This document shows, piece by piece, positions 48,001 through 61,528 of a DNA stretch of 64,000 bases. Position numbers and translations under genes: made by a program. Numbering within the stretch: the stretch's first letter is position 1; each line of letters starts with the position of its first letter. Below the pieces are notes generated by a model. That model was not told where the DNA came from. It saw only the letters and a list, made by a program, of their open reading frames with translations, and made no database searches. The stretch lies in NCBI GenBank assembly GCA_017562135.1, contig QEYB01000412.1, positions 62,001-126,000 on the forward strand, read 5' to 3'. The DNA is from Dipylidium caninum. Lineage: Eukaryota > Platyhelminthes > Cestoda > Cyclophyllidea > Dipylidiidae.

Positions 48001-48798
48001 TAAACCAAGGTGGCCGACTATAACTTAATATTGCAGTTTTGTATTGCAGGAATAAAGACACAGAATGTGAAAATTCACACAAAGGACTTTTCCTCGGTCT
48101 GTTGGCCCTCACAGCAACTTTGGTTGCATTAGCGCTTTTCTACAACTACCTGCAGAACCACCGTCAGACGGAGGCGTTCTTTCTCTACCAAGTCACTGAC
48201 ACCACCCTCCTGGCCATCAGTCTAGCGACCGCGAGTGTAGCACTCTTTCAACTGCGTGCCTTGCACTTGCGGCAACTTTCCGAGGAGGCGGCCTTCGATG
48301 GCAACCTCCTCCTTATCGGTCTACTTGGAATGCTCTTCTATGACTTATTCCTCCTAGTTCCTGCCAGTGAACTAGCGGCACTGTGGATTGTAGGTAAGGC
48401 GGTGTTGGAGATGGCCCAAGCCCTGTTACAGGTTAGTTAATGCCTGATTTCTTTTGCTGTCCCCTCTGGCCTGTCTGCAAACGTAAGCAGTCGTTTCTTC
48501 TACTATTGCCAAGGTATTCTTCATTTTGGAGGCATCACGACGTCAGGTGGGGACGCTGGAGCAGGCCCTGAAGAAACCGGGTCGCACGATAATCACCCTT
48601 CTTCTAATGCTCAATCTCGCCATGTGGATTGTCAATACCTTTGAAGTGAAACATGCCGAAAATCATCCTATCCACCGATCTTACTACTCAAACATTGTGT
48701 GGAAAGTTATCACCCGCCTTTCTCTGCCACTTCTCATCTTCTTCCGTTTTCACTCCTCCATTTGCCTCGCCAATGTGTGGACCACCATGACCACATAA
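42085..48798 (+). CDS. Otopetrin-family proton channel, paralogue B (10 exons)
   Basis: Same family and predicted proton-channel role as paralogue A. Exons: 42085-42221, 42304-42427, 43790-44021, 44210-44301, 44783-44996, 45086-45249, 46995-47208, 47362-47599, 48050-48431, 48514-48798, about 693 residues. Intron phases match paralogue A at every junction, and three exon pairs have identical lengths (124, 164 and 214 nt). Motifs: NLYLRLGAV, VFGFGVMVMDGF, FWQTYFIFKYHR, CGVEYSLIACAIFFKM, SHKGLFLGLL, LLLIGLLGMLFYDLF, KPGRTIITLLLMLNLAMW and RFHSSICLANVW. The loop between helices 2 and 3 (exons 3-5) is poorly conserved against A although its exon phases are kept. The true 5' end is open: an in-phase first exon at 40410-40535 behind a TATA box is possible. 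Intron 2 contains a long pyrimidine tract. The gene looks intact. Confidence 0.9.
43000..43262. repeat. Long C/T tract in an intron of otopetrin B
   Basis: About 260 bases almost wholly C and T on the plus strand, with a handful of purines, inside the 42428-43789 intron. It opens spurious reading frames but has no coding character. Confidence 0.85.
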
Positions 48799-48915
48799 AG
48801 CATATACGTCTGAGTAAGCGACTTTTGTACAATGCCAAACGTTAAATGTGTGTGTTTTGGAGGGACCGGCCGGAAACAAGAGATTAATTCTTGCGTACCT
48901 TAACTGCTAATGCAA

Positions 48916-48921
48916 ATTAAA
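48916..48921 (+). terminator. Variant polyadenylation signal of otopetrin B
   Basis: ATTAAA, the common variant signal, lies 118 bp after the TAA stop of paralogue B. I found no AATAAA closer. Confidence 0.35.
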
Positions 48922-48924
48922 AAT

Positions 48925-51900
48925 TACGAGACTAGTAGATCTAACAACGGGGCAGATTGGCGGGCATTTTCTTTCCTCATGAATTCGCTTCTAAGAATTT
49001 AGCAGCTCCCAAAATGTTATACCGATTGGCAGAGTCATAAGGTCTTAAGCTTTAACGAAAACCCAATTACCTCATTTCTGGTGTCTTGTTTGCAAAAATG
49101 TTTGCAGAGATTTGGTGACATCAGCAATAACAGCAAAACTCAATAATTGTAGTCAATCGAAAAATACTACTTAAATGTTTAAGTAGAAGTTTTTAGCCAA
49201 TTAATTTAATGTACAGTGATTTATAAACATGAAATTCTTTTAAGCTTTTCACCGTAAAATGGGGACGAAGTAGGATAATCGGGTATTTATTTCAAGCAGA
49301 AAGCCAACCTTTCTACTGCCCTCGTCATTTTAAGGGGGTCGTGACCATTCTGTGTGTGTGCAAATAATTCGCATTTGTAGATAACGAACCTAGAAACAGT
49401 TTTAGCTTCAGCAATATAAAATTCACTGTTTCATAAATGACTGTCATAGAAAGACAGGTGGGTATCCACCCAAAAGAGTGGGAGTCCTGTATTTCACAAC
49501 CCAACGAAAGAAACTTTCGAGACAAAAATTTTCCCCTATGACACATCAAAGGCATTAAATTGGGTAACGCGGAGGTGACCACCAGCTATTACGAAAGCTA
49601 ATGTTGGGAAACCAGTTTTTTTACATTTCATCTTGCAACGCAGAAGAGGCGTCATCTCATAAACTGCTTCGATAACTGTTGACACTACAAACGGTGACAA
49701 CAATTCAAACTTCATGTTAGGCAACGTCCAATCCTAGGTGTCGTTACTTACCTTCTATTTGGAGATTCTACAGACAGCTTGTTTTTACAGTTTCGTAGGT
49801 TATTATCAAGACGAGATCATGCCATACTGCCACTTAGACCTTCGCTAACAGTGATGTAGGACAAAGGGCGAGTTCGCATGTTTTATGACCACAATCGTAA
49901 TGATATCCGTGTAGGGGGGTAGAATTGCACTCGGATGCAAGGATTTGTAGATGGTTGTGATGCCACTTCCGTCGCCTGTTGGCCCCTCGAAGCCCACTCT
50001 TGTCTAAGTCAATCCAGCGGTCAGCATTGGAGCCAAGTGGAATTGTGTCATATTCTTTAAAATCTCTCCCACTCTTTGTCGGGGAGAAGCAGTCGAGTTA
50101 GCGATGCTAATGCGGACAGTTTCCCGAGTGCATGAGACCAGGAAAGCGCGGAAAAGGCTGTCTGCCGTCGGATTTGTGCCATCAGTCTATGCAACTCGCG
50201 CCCGTCTCTGCCCTCCAACCCATCAGCGGCCTTCCCGACCGTCTCACTTCCGAACAAAAACCATTGAAGTTAACAACACAGGGACACTAAACAGTGTTTA
50301 TTAATTATTACTGGAATCTGGCCTTGGCTTCGTCCCCTTAACGACATTCTTCATTTCATGTTGGCTCTGTAGATAACATAACACGACTTTTCCGCTATTG
50401 TAGTCGACGTCTCAAATTGAAAAGATTGAGATTTTTAGGAAGAATGAAAAAAGTCTGCATTATTGACGACCGCAGAGTAACAACGAAATTACTCATATTT
50501 CTTCTCCTTCCCGTTGAATCTGTCGGTCCGTTAACTCGCTCACGAGGTTTAGGGATCGGCGTGCTCTGCTCCAATGGTCGGTTATTTCTACACTGGGGTT
50601 GACGGTGGCGGTGCAGACGGATGATGTCTCGAAAAACCTCTCTTCATATATAAATCAGAGCGAATGTGGTACTAACAGGCGGTGGAATTTGCCAGTGTGT
50701 CACCTCGACACGAGCTGACCTTCCTCGACAAGGACGGAAAGTCGGGTTTATAACGACAACACGAATTTTGACGAATGTGTGCTTTCACTAGCCACAAACA
50801 AGCCGAGTGTGGCGGTTGGGTGGCCGAAAGGTTGGGAGAATGCGAGGCAGTGTATGGCTTTTATCATATTCCTCTTTTCGGTAAACATTTGGTCTATGGT
50901 GTCTATGGAAGATGGAGAGAGAGAAGGAGGCAAAGCAAGTGGGAGGGCAGAGAATCAAAATAAATGGACTGATGGAAGCGTGGCGGGGGAGAGGCGAGGG
51001 ACGGACACGACGGTTTGTTCCAATCCACGACAATCAGGTGGGAGTCGGCGCTGAAACCAAGTCTCAACGCGTCTAGAGAATGCCACTACGTCACGAAATG
51101 CGATCTTGGTCGAGGTTGCCCGATTGGACTAGAGGGGGGGGGAAAAGGACAGTTAATGCCCACCTGCGCAAAGTGAAAGCCGTGAAAGTTACTGGTCACT
51201 CGATTGCAGTAAGTAAAGAAGGCGTCATGGCTATGTTGGCCACCAGATTGATCAGGAACTTCTCAAAATTTCCCTCAATATCTTACCTCATCTTCCCCAC
51301 GCCAATGTGCTCCTTCGTCCAATCACATTCTCTCGTGGGTGGCATTGTGCCCAGAGAGGCGGATTAGCCCCCTGGGGTATGTTTGAAGTTAATAGTGAAG
51401 GTGTTAAGAGAAAAAAGCGATGGATAAATCCACAAACACATTGTCTCGGAGACCGTAGAAAGGGAGGAAGGAGAGGGGAAAGGAGAGGAAGGATGCGAAG
51501 GGAGGGTGCAGCTGCATCCGTTGCTAACTGATTAATCCCGCCATTTCCACCTGTCCGCCATACCGCCTCCGGCCAACCAATGAAGAAGAAATTTTGCCCT
51601 TCTCCCCTCGCTGCCAATCGGAGGCGAGACAGGCGACTCCGTGAGGCAAAAAGTGGGCAACTTTTTGAGGTCGATATGTTTCACTCCATCTCAGTGATAC
51701 ACCTTCGGTGTTGCCGAAAATGACGGCGTCTAGCAGCCTCAAATGAGAGTACTGCCACCTCGAAGCCGTGAATACATCCGGCCAATTTGGTAAGATTAGG
51801 TGGATCATTCAGCAGTAGGGAGGAGATTAACTGAATGGAAGAAGAAGAAAACGAACTCGCTCTTCATTATATGGCGGATAGGCGGTGGTCGTATCTCCTC

Positions 51901-54900
51901 ACTGGCAAGCAGTTGGTAACCTGACGTCTTGGCGCACGCAGAAGGCTGCACAACGTCTGCGCCATGATCGTAATAGAGAAAAGAAGTGACCAGATGAAGG
52001 AGGTAAAAGAAGAAGAATACACGCCTCCCTTTGTCTCACTACTACATGTTATTCACTAGACTACCGGAAAAGACTTCAATGAAAAAGACACACCTAAACG
52101 ATGAAGGCGGGAGGATACTTAGGAGGCTCCAGTCTGCCCTCAAATTTGGCAAGTGCAAGTGGGATATGGTCGTAATTACAGCTGCAGTGGGCTCTAAGTG
52201 GAAAAGAAAAGGGTTTAAAGCTTAATTCGAGAGAGTTGCACGAAGTGGCGCTTCTGACATATTCCCGTAGAAGTGGAACAGGCACTGAACCCCACTGGGC
52301 GACCCAGAGGCGGTACCATTGGTCAGTTGTCAATCAATAAAGTGGAAATGACCTCGTAAAATCGATTTGCATCCCCGTCAATCCGTGGACCACTAACTCC
52401 TTCTACAGCCTAACTGAGAAATTTGCGCTCTGCACTTTGTCAGGCAACATGACACCCAGACTGCCTTTTCTCCCCATCTCCAATAGTAGGAGGCATGGAA
52501 GTACTGGCAGGACAAGACAATCTGGATGAGAATGGAGGCCTCGCTGCGGTGGTAGGCCTTAAGGGGGTTAACTTTTTGACCTGGTTCCATGTTTGCTTGG
52601 CGAGAGGGAACGGGACGCAGTGGCGCAGGTGGTGCAGACGCACCTGCACTGGCAGGAAAATGCTTTATGAAGCAGACTGGAGGTGAATATGCAACTACAC
52701 ATGAGTAAATATACGTACCACCCACCAAATATTTCAGTACTTTTCCCAAATGTCGAGTGAAGTCTCCAAGAAGAATTCCCTAAAAGCGGTAGAGCAGTGC
52801 CTATCTACTTTGTCACCCCATGTGGTACAGCAGTTTGTGCAGAGCACCCGTCAGGCAAGAAAGTTACAGCCTAGCGACCAACAGCCATCGTTGACGCCTC
52901 GTTTACTCCCTCGGAACGAAGGTTCGACCAGGTCAGGCAACCTTCGTGTTTGGGTTATGTCCGAGGACGTTTGCCCTCGTCAACGACTACTTCCGAACTT
53001 GTCGTACTCCCCCCCTTCCCGCCACCGCCGTCCCCAGGCTCACGTTATTTCGCCCGACCGTAAGTCAAAGCCCACTCAGGCCACCGCCTCGTCCGGTGCC
53101 CGTGAGGGTGAAATTTTCGACAAACAACTGAGCTGAAAAGTGCGTTTTCGCATCTTCCAGTATTCGAAATCGGAGGACAGACCAAGGGGAAAAGAGGTGG
53201 GGAGATCTTCAAGCGAATACCCATTCAGTTAAACGACTAGCCTAGACTACGTTAGTTTGCATCTTCCCCCTTTGGCCGCAGAATCCGCCATTCCGGCCGC
53301 TAATTATACCTCTCAGTTCTTATGTCTAGTTGGGTTTTTACGGCTGGTGTGGAAGCTTTGAATTGCAACATAACAACTACCAAAATTAACGTCTTCATCG
53401 CAGTAATGCGAATACCCGTGGAGATTTCGGTGTGCGATACACACTGGGCCATTATGACGGAGTAAAACGTCCGCCTTGTTTAACGAGGACTATCTTTTAG
53501 GCGGGGATTTCGGCTATCACAAGTCATAAAGCGTGCGAGTAGACACAATTCTTCACCTAGGTCCCGCTCTACGAAGGACAGGATAAAATTCACAAAGCCG
53601 AGATGGATAAGCCTTCGGGTGGGAGAGTTGCGTCGCCGCGAAGGGCACGCCACAACCGCCGGGAGGCGGCGGAAAGGGAAAGAGCGAGGTAGATACGAGA
53701 GGGGGAGAAGGCGTGCGTCCCATCATTAGGGAATTTTGAAGTAGCAGGGACCTCCTCGCCTGCAAAGATGTTAAAGTACGCGGTGCGCTTTGTGTTTCTA
53801 CGAGAGATTGTACAAGGACCACGTAAAACGGGAATTTTTGAAGCATATTTAGCCAATTAGACACGTAACTGCGCACTTCTGCTCGGTGGTAGGCAACTTT
53901 CTCCGTACGTTGCCTTGCAGCGTAATTCTGTGTCACATGGAGGAAGAGGTAAAAACGCTTGGAAAGTAACCTCGCCCAGTCGGGAGTCATTAAGGCACAT
54001 CGGGGTGAAATATCGCCAGCGCCACTGCAATACACAGGCAAATGAGTAAGTATGAATTAACTGCCAAAATTTAGCATCTCTGCATGATTTTGACAGTTCA
54101 ACGTACTCCAAACAAGGCCATGGCAACTTGGCCGAAATGCCAGGGGTCTCCTGTCTGATTGATGACTTCCCGTATATCGCCGAGCCTCCACTTTATGCCT
54201 TAGTAGAGAGAGAGCCAAAGAGATGAGGGCTGAGACGCTCCTGCTCAAGCTAAACCGCGTTTTTTGAACTACCGTCCCTAGCAACAGCCTATCTACTATC
54301 CTGGGAAGATTTTGGTCTTTAATGTCCCCCTTCTCCTTTCCACAGTCACCAAACGCAAAAATAATGTCGGCACTAATTTTTTATCGCCTCATGAGATCAG
54401 GAATAAACACCAAAACCGCGTGTGGTGTAATGCGGCCGAGTGAAAACTTGTGTCCAAATTGCACAGATAAAGAGAGGAGACTTCTGTGCTTCTCTGGGCC
54501 ACGCGACGTGCGTATGAACTGTCCGGTGACGGGTGAGGGAAGTAGAGTCTGCGTCTCGATTTTCTGACCACTTTTCAAGGGCTGTGGATCGCCCGGCCAC
54601 CAAAGCCGCTCTTCTGCGATGCCACTTTGGGGCTTTTTCGGCTTTCACATGGGAGGAGAGAGGGGAGAGTGGGGGGGGGGGAGAAGCACCAAGTCACGTC
54701 TTGTTTGTAGCCAAGAACTGATTTGTGAGATAACCCAACACCGCCCACCTTGTAAATCACACGTCCCGAGGCACTCAACTGGCTCGCTTAAACGCCTAAC
54801 TTTCAGCTCTTGAGTCAACGGTAACATTAACTCTGCCTCCGTTCCTGGCTCTACAGCAGTAATGAATCAACTTCAGCAAAGGCAGCTGGAGTGGGTGGGT

Positions 54901-55150
54901 AAGTGCAGTTGTTGGAACTCAAAAAAATAACTTTACAGAGTTGTGAATTGGGAGAGAATACAGGAAATCACCGAGACTTGTAGAGGTGAAGAGTAAAATG
55001 GAAAAAGGGCGGTGAATGTTGGAGCACAGGGGAACTAACTGAAGCTTTCCCTCTCGGACGAGTGGATTGACGAGTAAAAGGGAAGGGCTAAACCGCTTGG
55101 AGAGGCGCCCACAGATTTTAACATGTCCTCGATAAATGTGCATGTAAGAA
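48925..55150. other. No supported gene between convergent transcription units
   Basis: Only short overlapping frames. 51836-51925 opens with ATG (NELALHYMADRRWSYLLTGK) then shifts frame into a basic stretch (QRLRHDRNREKK), possibly a relic. A run of ten or more G is near 54672. The strand composition bias changes across this interval. Confidence 0.35.
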
Positions 55151-55153
55151 AGT

Positions 55154-55159
55154 TTTATT
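55154..55159 (-). terminator. Polyadenylation signal of the minus-strand membrane-protein gene
   Basis: AATAAA on the minus strand, 19 bases past the TAG stop at 55178. This supports the gene end and orientation. Confidence 0.6.
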
Positions 55160-55177
55160 TTGTGTAAAAACTAAGTT

Positions 55178-58100
55178 CTACTGCGAAAACGTGAGATTCT
55201 TACGAGGATTGTCATAGTGCGCTGTCCTTGCCTTCAACGCCTCCAACAAAGGGTCTTCGGAAATTCTGCTCGGTTTTCTCGTCCTCGACGCCTCTAGGCC
55301 ATTCTGTTGGCACACGACAACCACCGACTCGGTCGTCGCTGTCGGACTCTTGGAGGGTCTCTCCAAGGAGACACTATGCTGAGCGAATCCACTTGTCGAC
55401 GTAGTTGAAGGCGTTGATGCAGCCGAGCCGGAACTGTGGCTCTCGTCGCGCTAAATGCAAAGGAGGAAGATGGACGTTTAAAAGTGAACCGAACATCGTC
55501 GTTAATTATTTAAAGTTAACCCGAGGCAAGTAGCCCTCGGTGCAAATGAGAGGAGAGGAGGTGGGAACTCGTCTAGACGCAGTTGAGAACCACTTAGAAA
55601 AACATCCATTCTAAGTTTACCTTAACGTGAAAAGTTGGAGTTAAAGGGAAAAGGATGAGAATTTGCTCGAAAAGTCGACTGTGTGAGGAAATGACCCGAA
55701 GCATGGAGGTGATGGCAAGGGAACGTGATGAAGCACCGAGCAGTGGATATGTATACGAAGCGTGCGGTAGGGGAACAATAAATTCCATCTTATATAATTC
55801 GATGAGACACCTCATGGGAAGCAGATTTGGCCACCGTTGGCGATTCCTAACGACTACACGTCAAGGCGCCTTGTTCCTGCAAAGAAACTACCAGAACATA
55901 GTGCCAGTGTCTCGGTGCTGAAAGTCCTCAAAGCGGTATTAAGTCATGACAACCATACGTCGTCCTCATTACTTGGTAGGGTGAAATGACTGAGGTGAGT
56001 GGCTTTGGGAGCGAAAACTAGGATCTGTTCTCTTTTCTCCATCCTTTTCGTGTGCAGCGCCCATTTTGAACGTACTCGAGATGTCAAAATGTTTTTTTAC
56101 CGCCTTGTAAAGCAATGGATGGGACGTTTTCACGTTTTTTCTCTTTGGAGCCTCGCCAGAGGAAATGTGACGCGGGAGATCTCGTCAATTCAAGTAAGGC
56201 GCTTAAAAGTTTTAGTGGTAACTTGTAAACGCAGGATGACACTTTTTCAGTCTCTCCTTAGGTCCAAAATTCAGTAATATAAGCGAGATTGGGCAATTCA
56301 ATGTAATGAATCCCCATATAAAACGTTCTTTGTGAGATAAGTGATAAGATATGCTTCTTTAGCCCCAACATGGCGGGGTAGAAGTAAATAAAGAGGCTCC
56401 AATGCCCACTGCAGCTTGGAACGAAACAGGAGTGCGGAGAGGGGAGAGTTCCCATCTATCGGAGGAAGTCAATTGCATTAGAACTTGTCGACAGAAAGGT
56501 GTCACGGAAGTCTGACACTCAAATCCCCGAGGAGTGACTCGAAATTCCATGGGGTGCGAGACCGTGAGAAAGAGAGGACTAACAAAAACGAACTAGCCGC
56601 GCATCGGAGCGAAAAAGGGAGCGAAAAAACTTGAAACATCATTAGAAGGTAAGGAATGACAGTTGCCAAAATTAAGGTTAGAATGTGTTACTTTCCTTGG
56701 GGAAGGAGGACGAAAGAACAGTCGGAACGAAGATTGATCTGCTATGAGGGATATAAGACAAACAAGGAGCCCAAAAAGGAAAGTGCCACGATGAAACAGC
56801 AAAGGAAGATTGAAAAGAACAGACTTAAATGGAAATTTGTCGGGGAATGAGGAAGCTGCGTTACCCAACTCGACCGACGTTTATGTGTCCAAAGAGTTGG
56901 GGAGGCGGAAGTCGGACTAGTGCGAGAGTAGACGGCCGAAAAAGGCCGCCATCGAGAGGAACAAAGAGGATGGCCTCAGCGAAAAAAAGCAGAGTGCTAA
57001 GAATGAGAAGCATACTATGGCAGACGAGGAATTGCAAAGTGTGCAAAGAAGACGGTTAAAATGCGAGAGAAAGATTTCGAGAGATGCGAGAACGGCGTAG
57101 GAGAAGAACAAGGGAGATGAGAGAGGTGAGCTTAAGCTCATCCGGCCCCACATTTCGACTCGTGGGAGAAATAGGCAGTCACAAATGTGTTGAGAAATGT
57201 GTAGATCGTCTTACTTTGACAAACTGAGACAGAAAAGTGTCACCGAAAAGTCGGGCTTTCTGATCAACTAAATCTCGGGTAACAAGTGCTCTGGGCGGAG
57301 AACTTTGAGTGAAAAGAGTAGATGAGGCCTGATAAGGTTCGCGACAGGAGACACAACATTGTTCAATCGTGTCAGGAGCAAGAGAGACGCTCCAAGTGTA
57401 GAACAACCGTTCTCGAGGGGGAAGGATATGAAAATTTCGTCAGGTCAAAATTAGCGATGACAGAAGAAGACGTTTTACGACCTGGTAAACTCAAAAGCAG
57501 AAAAAAAGTAGCAGAAATGGACAAGTCTACGTACTCTGAAGAGGGAAAATCGTACTACCTTTGAGTCTATACACGGACGAGAATGAGGCAATTTGGAAGC
57601 TGCTCTCCAACATAGAACCATGACAACTTGGCGTAGTCGAGTGTGACAAGTCGTAAAAAGGGGCGGAGAAGGTCGCAGTGCCTCAAAAGAAGAAATGAGC
57701 ACACTTAATTAAGAGTTGTGGGGGGGGGGATGGAACGAAGAAGTAAAACCACCACAAGTGGACTGTTTGAGGAGATCTGACGACAGTAGGCCACGCAGTA
57801 CAGCGAGATATGGTTTTACCACTGAAAAATTGAAGGTATAAAAAGATCTAAACGAAGATAACATAAGCAAAACGGTGACGGCATTGCAAGTGAGGAGGTC
57901 GTTCCACTAACATCGAGCAATCGAAATGAGATATGACAGCTGGGGAGTGTTGGAGAAAGGAAAAAAGGACGAAGAAGACTACGATAAGGTTGTTTACGAA
58001 CACCCGAATAGGAGGTCAACGTAGACGCCGACGACGAGACGAGGTTGTTTTTAATACCTGAAATTGATGGCAGTTGAGGAAGAGAAACCATTGAAACAAT

Positions 58101-61100
58101 TGTCTACCAGACAGAGATGAAATATTGGAGTGAGGACTTTGAAGTAGTTGACACGACAGGCCGAAAATTTCACTCCACGGAGGCAAAAAGGGAATAGAAA
58201 AGTGTCTGCGGTGATTCCTGAGGACAAAAAGAGCGGCTCAGGGGGCTGTGAAAGGAATGTGCTCGAGACCTTGACGTCAGGTGGATGGGGTGTTGGGAGA
58301 TGTTGCAAAAAGCAACTTCCTCAAAAGCAGACAAGGCAACGCCTAAATGAAATTCAAAGGCAAACTGGACAAAGGCGAGGAAAAAATCTTCCGCTTCTCT
58401 GTTTAAAATGGCTGAATATACAGAGATGACAATGGGTAGGTGAAAAAAGTGCTGCTATGGACGGAGTCGCCGAAAAAGGCGACTTCAAACAGTAAACACA
58501 GGAAGATAGGAGAGTTGAGAAGTGGGCATTCAGCTTCGAGGCGGCAGCAGAAGGAAGCAGTGGGAGAGGCAAAGACGAAAATAACAGAGTAAATACGCTG
58601 TCTTAGTTGGGCCAAAGGAAGGCCAAAGCAAAGGGCAGAAGGGACGTCGAATAATCGTGGATTAGGAGAAATGGACTAAATAAGGAACCAGCAAAAGCCG
58701 ATAAAAGTAGAGGTTAACAAAAAGGTGAAAAGAGACGTTAAGAAGAAGGCCATAGACTTTTGCAGTGTAGGTAAACGTCGTGGCGACGAGACTCGCAGCC
58801 CTTAAAGGGTAACGGACATTGAGGAGTTGTAAAAGGTGCGACAGATGACACTGGCGAGTAAAAGTCTCTTTTTAAGGCAACGAGAAACAGGAGGATTGCG
58901 TCCCTATGCTGTCGGTAACTACGTTTTCAAATGGCGACAAGTTAAGACAAAGAAATAAGAAAAATTAGGGAAAAAAGCCAATGAGTAAAGGCGGCCGCGA
59001 GAAGTCAACGAGGCCGGGATAAGTTGCGAGTTCTCCGATATTTCTTAGTGCCAACGCCAGTTTGCCCAAATAATCCCTTCTTCTTCCGTGTGCCACTAAT
59101 CCCCGGCCGAAGTATGGACTTGAGAGAGCCGCAGAGTTGAAAACCCAAAGCTGTGCCATTTGACCTAAGTTAAATAGCAAAGAACATTCGCAACGACAGA
59201 AGTACACAAAACAGTAAAGGCGGCAGAGATACATTAAGATCAGATAGTCAAAAAGGGGGGGTTTCAAGCGGAAACTGAAAGCTCAACGTGGAGCCCAAAC
59301 GAGGGGAAGATGGACGACGAGAATCGCTTGACGCGAGTGAAAAAAAAACGCAGCACGGTTACCACGAGGCATAAGAGGAAATGAGGTACTGATTCGCCTC
59401 AAGTGGAGGAAGGGAGGAGAGTAACAATGGCAAAGGGTGGAAGAGGAAGGAGTAGGAAAAATTTTCACAGGTTTAAATTAAAGCTCCTAAAGAGGGTTCG
59501 GAAATAGGTAGGCTTTTTGCATCCAAGACGCTGGAAACACGAAAACCGTGGTGAAGGAGAATCAGCTGTCATTCTCCAAACCCTCAAATGCCTCAAGGCG
59601 AAATCGTCACGGTTAAAAGAGGCCGGCAATATCTCTAGCATCACTGGCCTCTCTGACAGACCCAGACGCAAACTACTTTCATCTGTGTGGTCTGAATGGT
59701 TTTCCGGAGCGGAAGAACTGGCAGAGATGGTTTGGGCAGTGAAGGCTCGGTGGAATAACGTCCGAGAGTTGGCTTAAGTAAGGGAGTTTAAGAAGAGTCC
59801 ACGAAAAGTGGATGTGGAGCGCCTGGGGGACGAACGCAAATCTCTGCAAACATAGAAACTGGAACTTTTACAATTTGGTGATCAGAGAGGAGGCGTAGAA
59901 GAGGAAACGGACAATTTAACACAATTTGGAAGGACAGGACACCTTAGAAATTCGAGACGAGGGCATAATTTTAGATAAGGTGGAGAAGTCCTATCAAAAA
60001 ATCAGCCAAATTAGTGGGGAAATTGAGAAAAAATGTCTCAACTAAAAGGAATGTAAAGTTTACTGAAAAGCTCCCAGACTGATTTAAAATTGGGCGAATA
60101 AGTGTAAAAAATGGCCACCTTACAAGGACATTTTTGTCTTTTTGTCCTTGTTGTTGTTGTTGTTTCTGCACATTTGGTGAGAAGGGGGACAAAAGCGCCA
60201 CTGACTCGATGGGCGACTCCGAAAATAAAGCAAAAACTGAAGCCTGCGCGGCGGAGGAAAAAAGAAAATCGCAGGAAGAGTGTAAAAAAATTTTAACATT
60301 TGGTTCATTTCAAGCATAAAAAGTTTCAAGTAAAAAAATCACCCTAAAAAGGAGTAAGAAGAAGGTAATGACGAGGGGAGAGGTTCGTCAACTAAGACCA
60401 CCAAGAAAGATAACCATTCCTATTGCAAGAAGGGGATGAGGGAAAAGGGACCTTTAAGTAAATCTTTGAAGAAGAGGAAGCAAATGGGAGCCCTGAATTG
60501 TCTTGGATTATAGAGGGCGGAGAAAGGAACATCTTACTCGAATACTAGATTTTCCAGCAGCAGAAGCAGTAGCAGAAACGGCACTCCCCGGCGTCATTAG
60601 TGCTGACTGTCGCATCTGTCGACAAACATCGCAATCATCATCGCCGTCTTCAATTTGCACACCTGAACGGATGACCGGCGAATTTGCTGACGAGGAGGCT
60701 GAGGAGCTAACGGACAGGTCGCCACTCCAACACGACATGATCATCCGATTGACCGCATTACCGGTACCACCGCCAGCACCACCTCCACGACTTCGACGCA
60801 TTATGGGAGCAAATTGAAAGCTACAGCTATCTCTCTTCTGCATCTCCTTCCCCTTACGAATGGCATTTTCTGTTAGGAGAAAGTGGGAATAATTCTTGGC
60901 GGTGGTGGTCTCCATCGGGTCTAGGACTTTCATGGACTTGAGGGCAAGAGCGTCCACGTTGAAGGAGGGAGGCGGACGGAGGTCTTCGGTAGAACGCGAC
61001 CGACGGAGCGCAATGGCAAGAAAGTTGCGACCACGACTGGCGGAGAGGCTCTTCTTGCATCCGGCATTTTCGAAAGCCGGCAGACTGTGCGGCCGACGCA

Positions 61101-61241
61101 GAAGACCGGCTCCCAGGGTGGCGGCGTCTGCAGCTTCCAAGGCGCGTAAATCGCCATCAACAGTGGCAAAGTCCAATTGACGGCGTTGGGAGCAGATTCG
61201 GACCAGGGCGCAAAGCAGAACTGCCGGCACGAAGGCCACAA
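55178..61241 (-). CDS. C-terminal part of an unidentified single-pass membrane protein (two exons seen)
   Basis: Exon 60538-61241 follows a pyrimidine-rich acceptor (minus strand TTTTTTACACTGTAG), enters in phase 1 and ends at a CGA|GTAAGA donor in phase 0. The last exon, 55178-55450, follows GCATTTAG in phase 0 and ends in TAG. The intron is 5.1 kb. The first exon opens with a membrane helix, VVAFVPAVLLCALVRI, then basic residues (CSQRRQ). This leads into a cytoplasmic-type tail of about 310 residues rich in Ser, Ala and Thr, with RSRSTEDL, a GGGAGGGTG run, an acidic EDGDDDCDVC stretch and the C-terminus NPRKNLTFSQ. Type I topology is inferred from helix then basic residues. The extracellular part must lie upstream, perhaps beyond the window. 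I cannot name the family. Confidence 0.6.
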
Positions 61242-61506
61242 CTACAGTGTAAAAAAGGCAACTGTGTACTTGAATGCAAGTGAGGAAAATGTGGAATATG
61301 GGCAAGAGAAGTAGATGAAGCCTATCGTAAGGGCATATTCGAGAACAAAGCAGACTCTTAAATTATTAACTTGACAATTTTGGGGGGAAAGATAGTGGAC
61401 TAAAATTTACCCGACATTTGGGATCCTGTTGTCTACGGGGACCACGAACAAAGTGGACGTGGAGACAGTGAAGTCAACTACGGACTGGTTACTAACTCTA
61501 GCTGCG

Positions 61507-61528
61507 GAAGAAGAAGAAGAAGAAGAAG
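61507..61528. repeat. (GAA)n microsatellite
   Basis: About seven GAA units within the purine-rich intron of the minus-strand gene. Confidence 0.8.
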
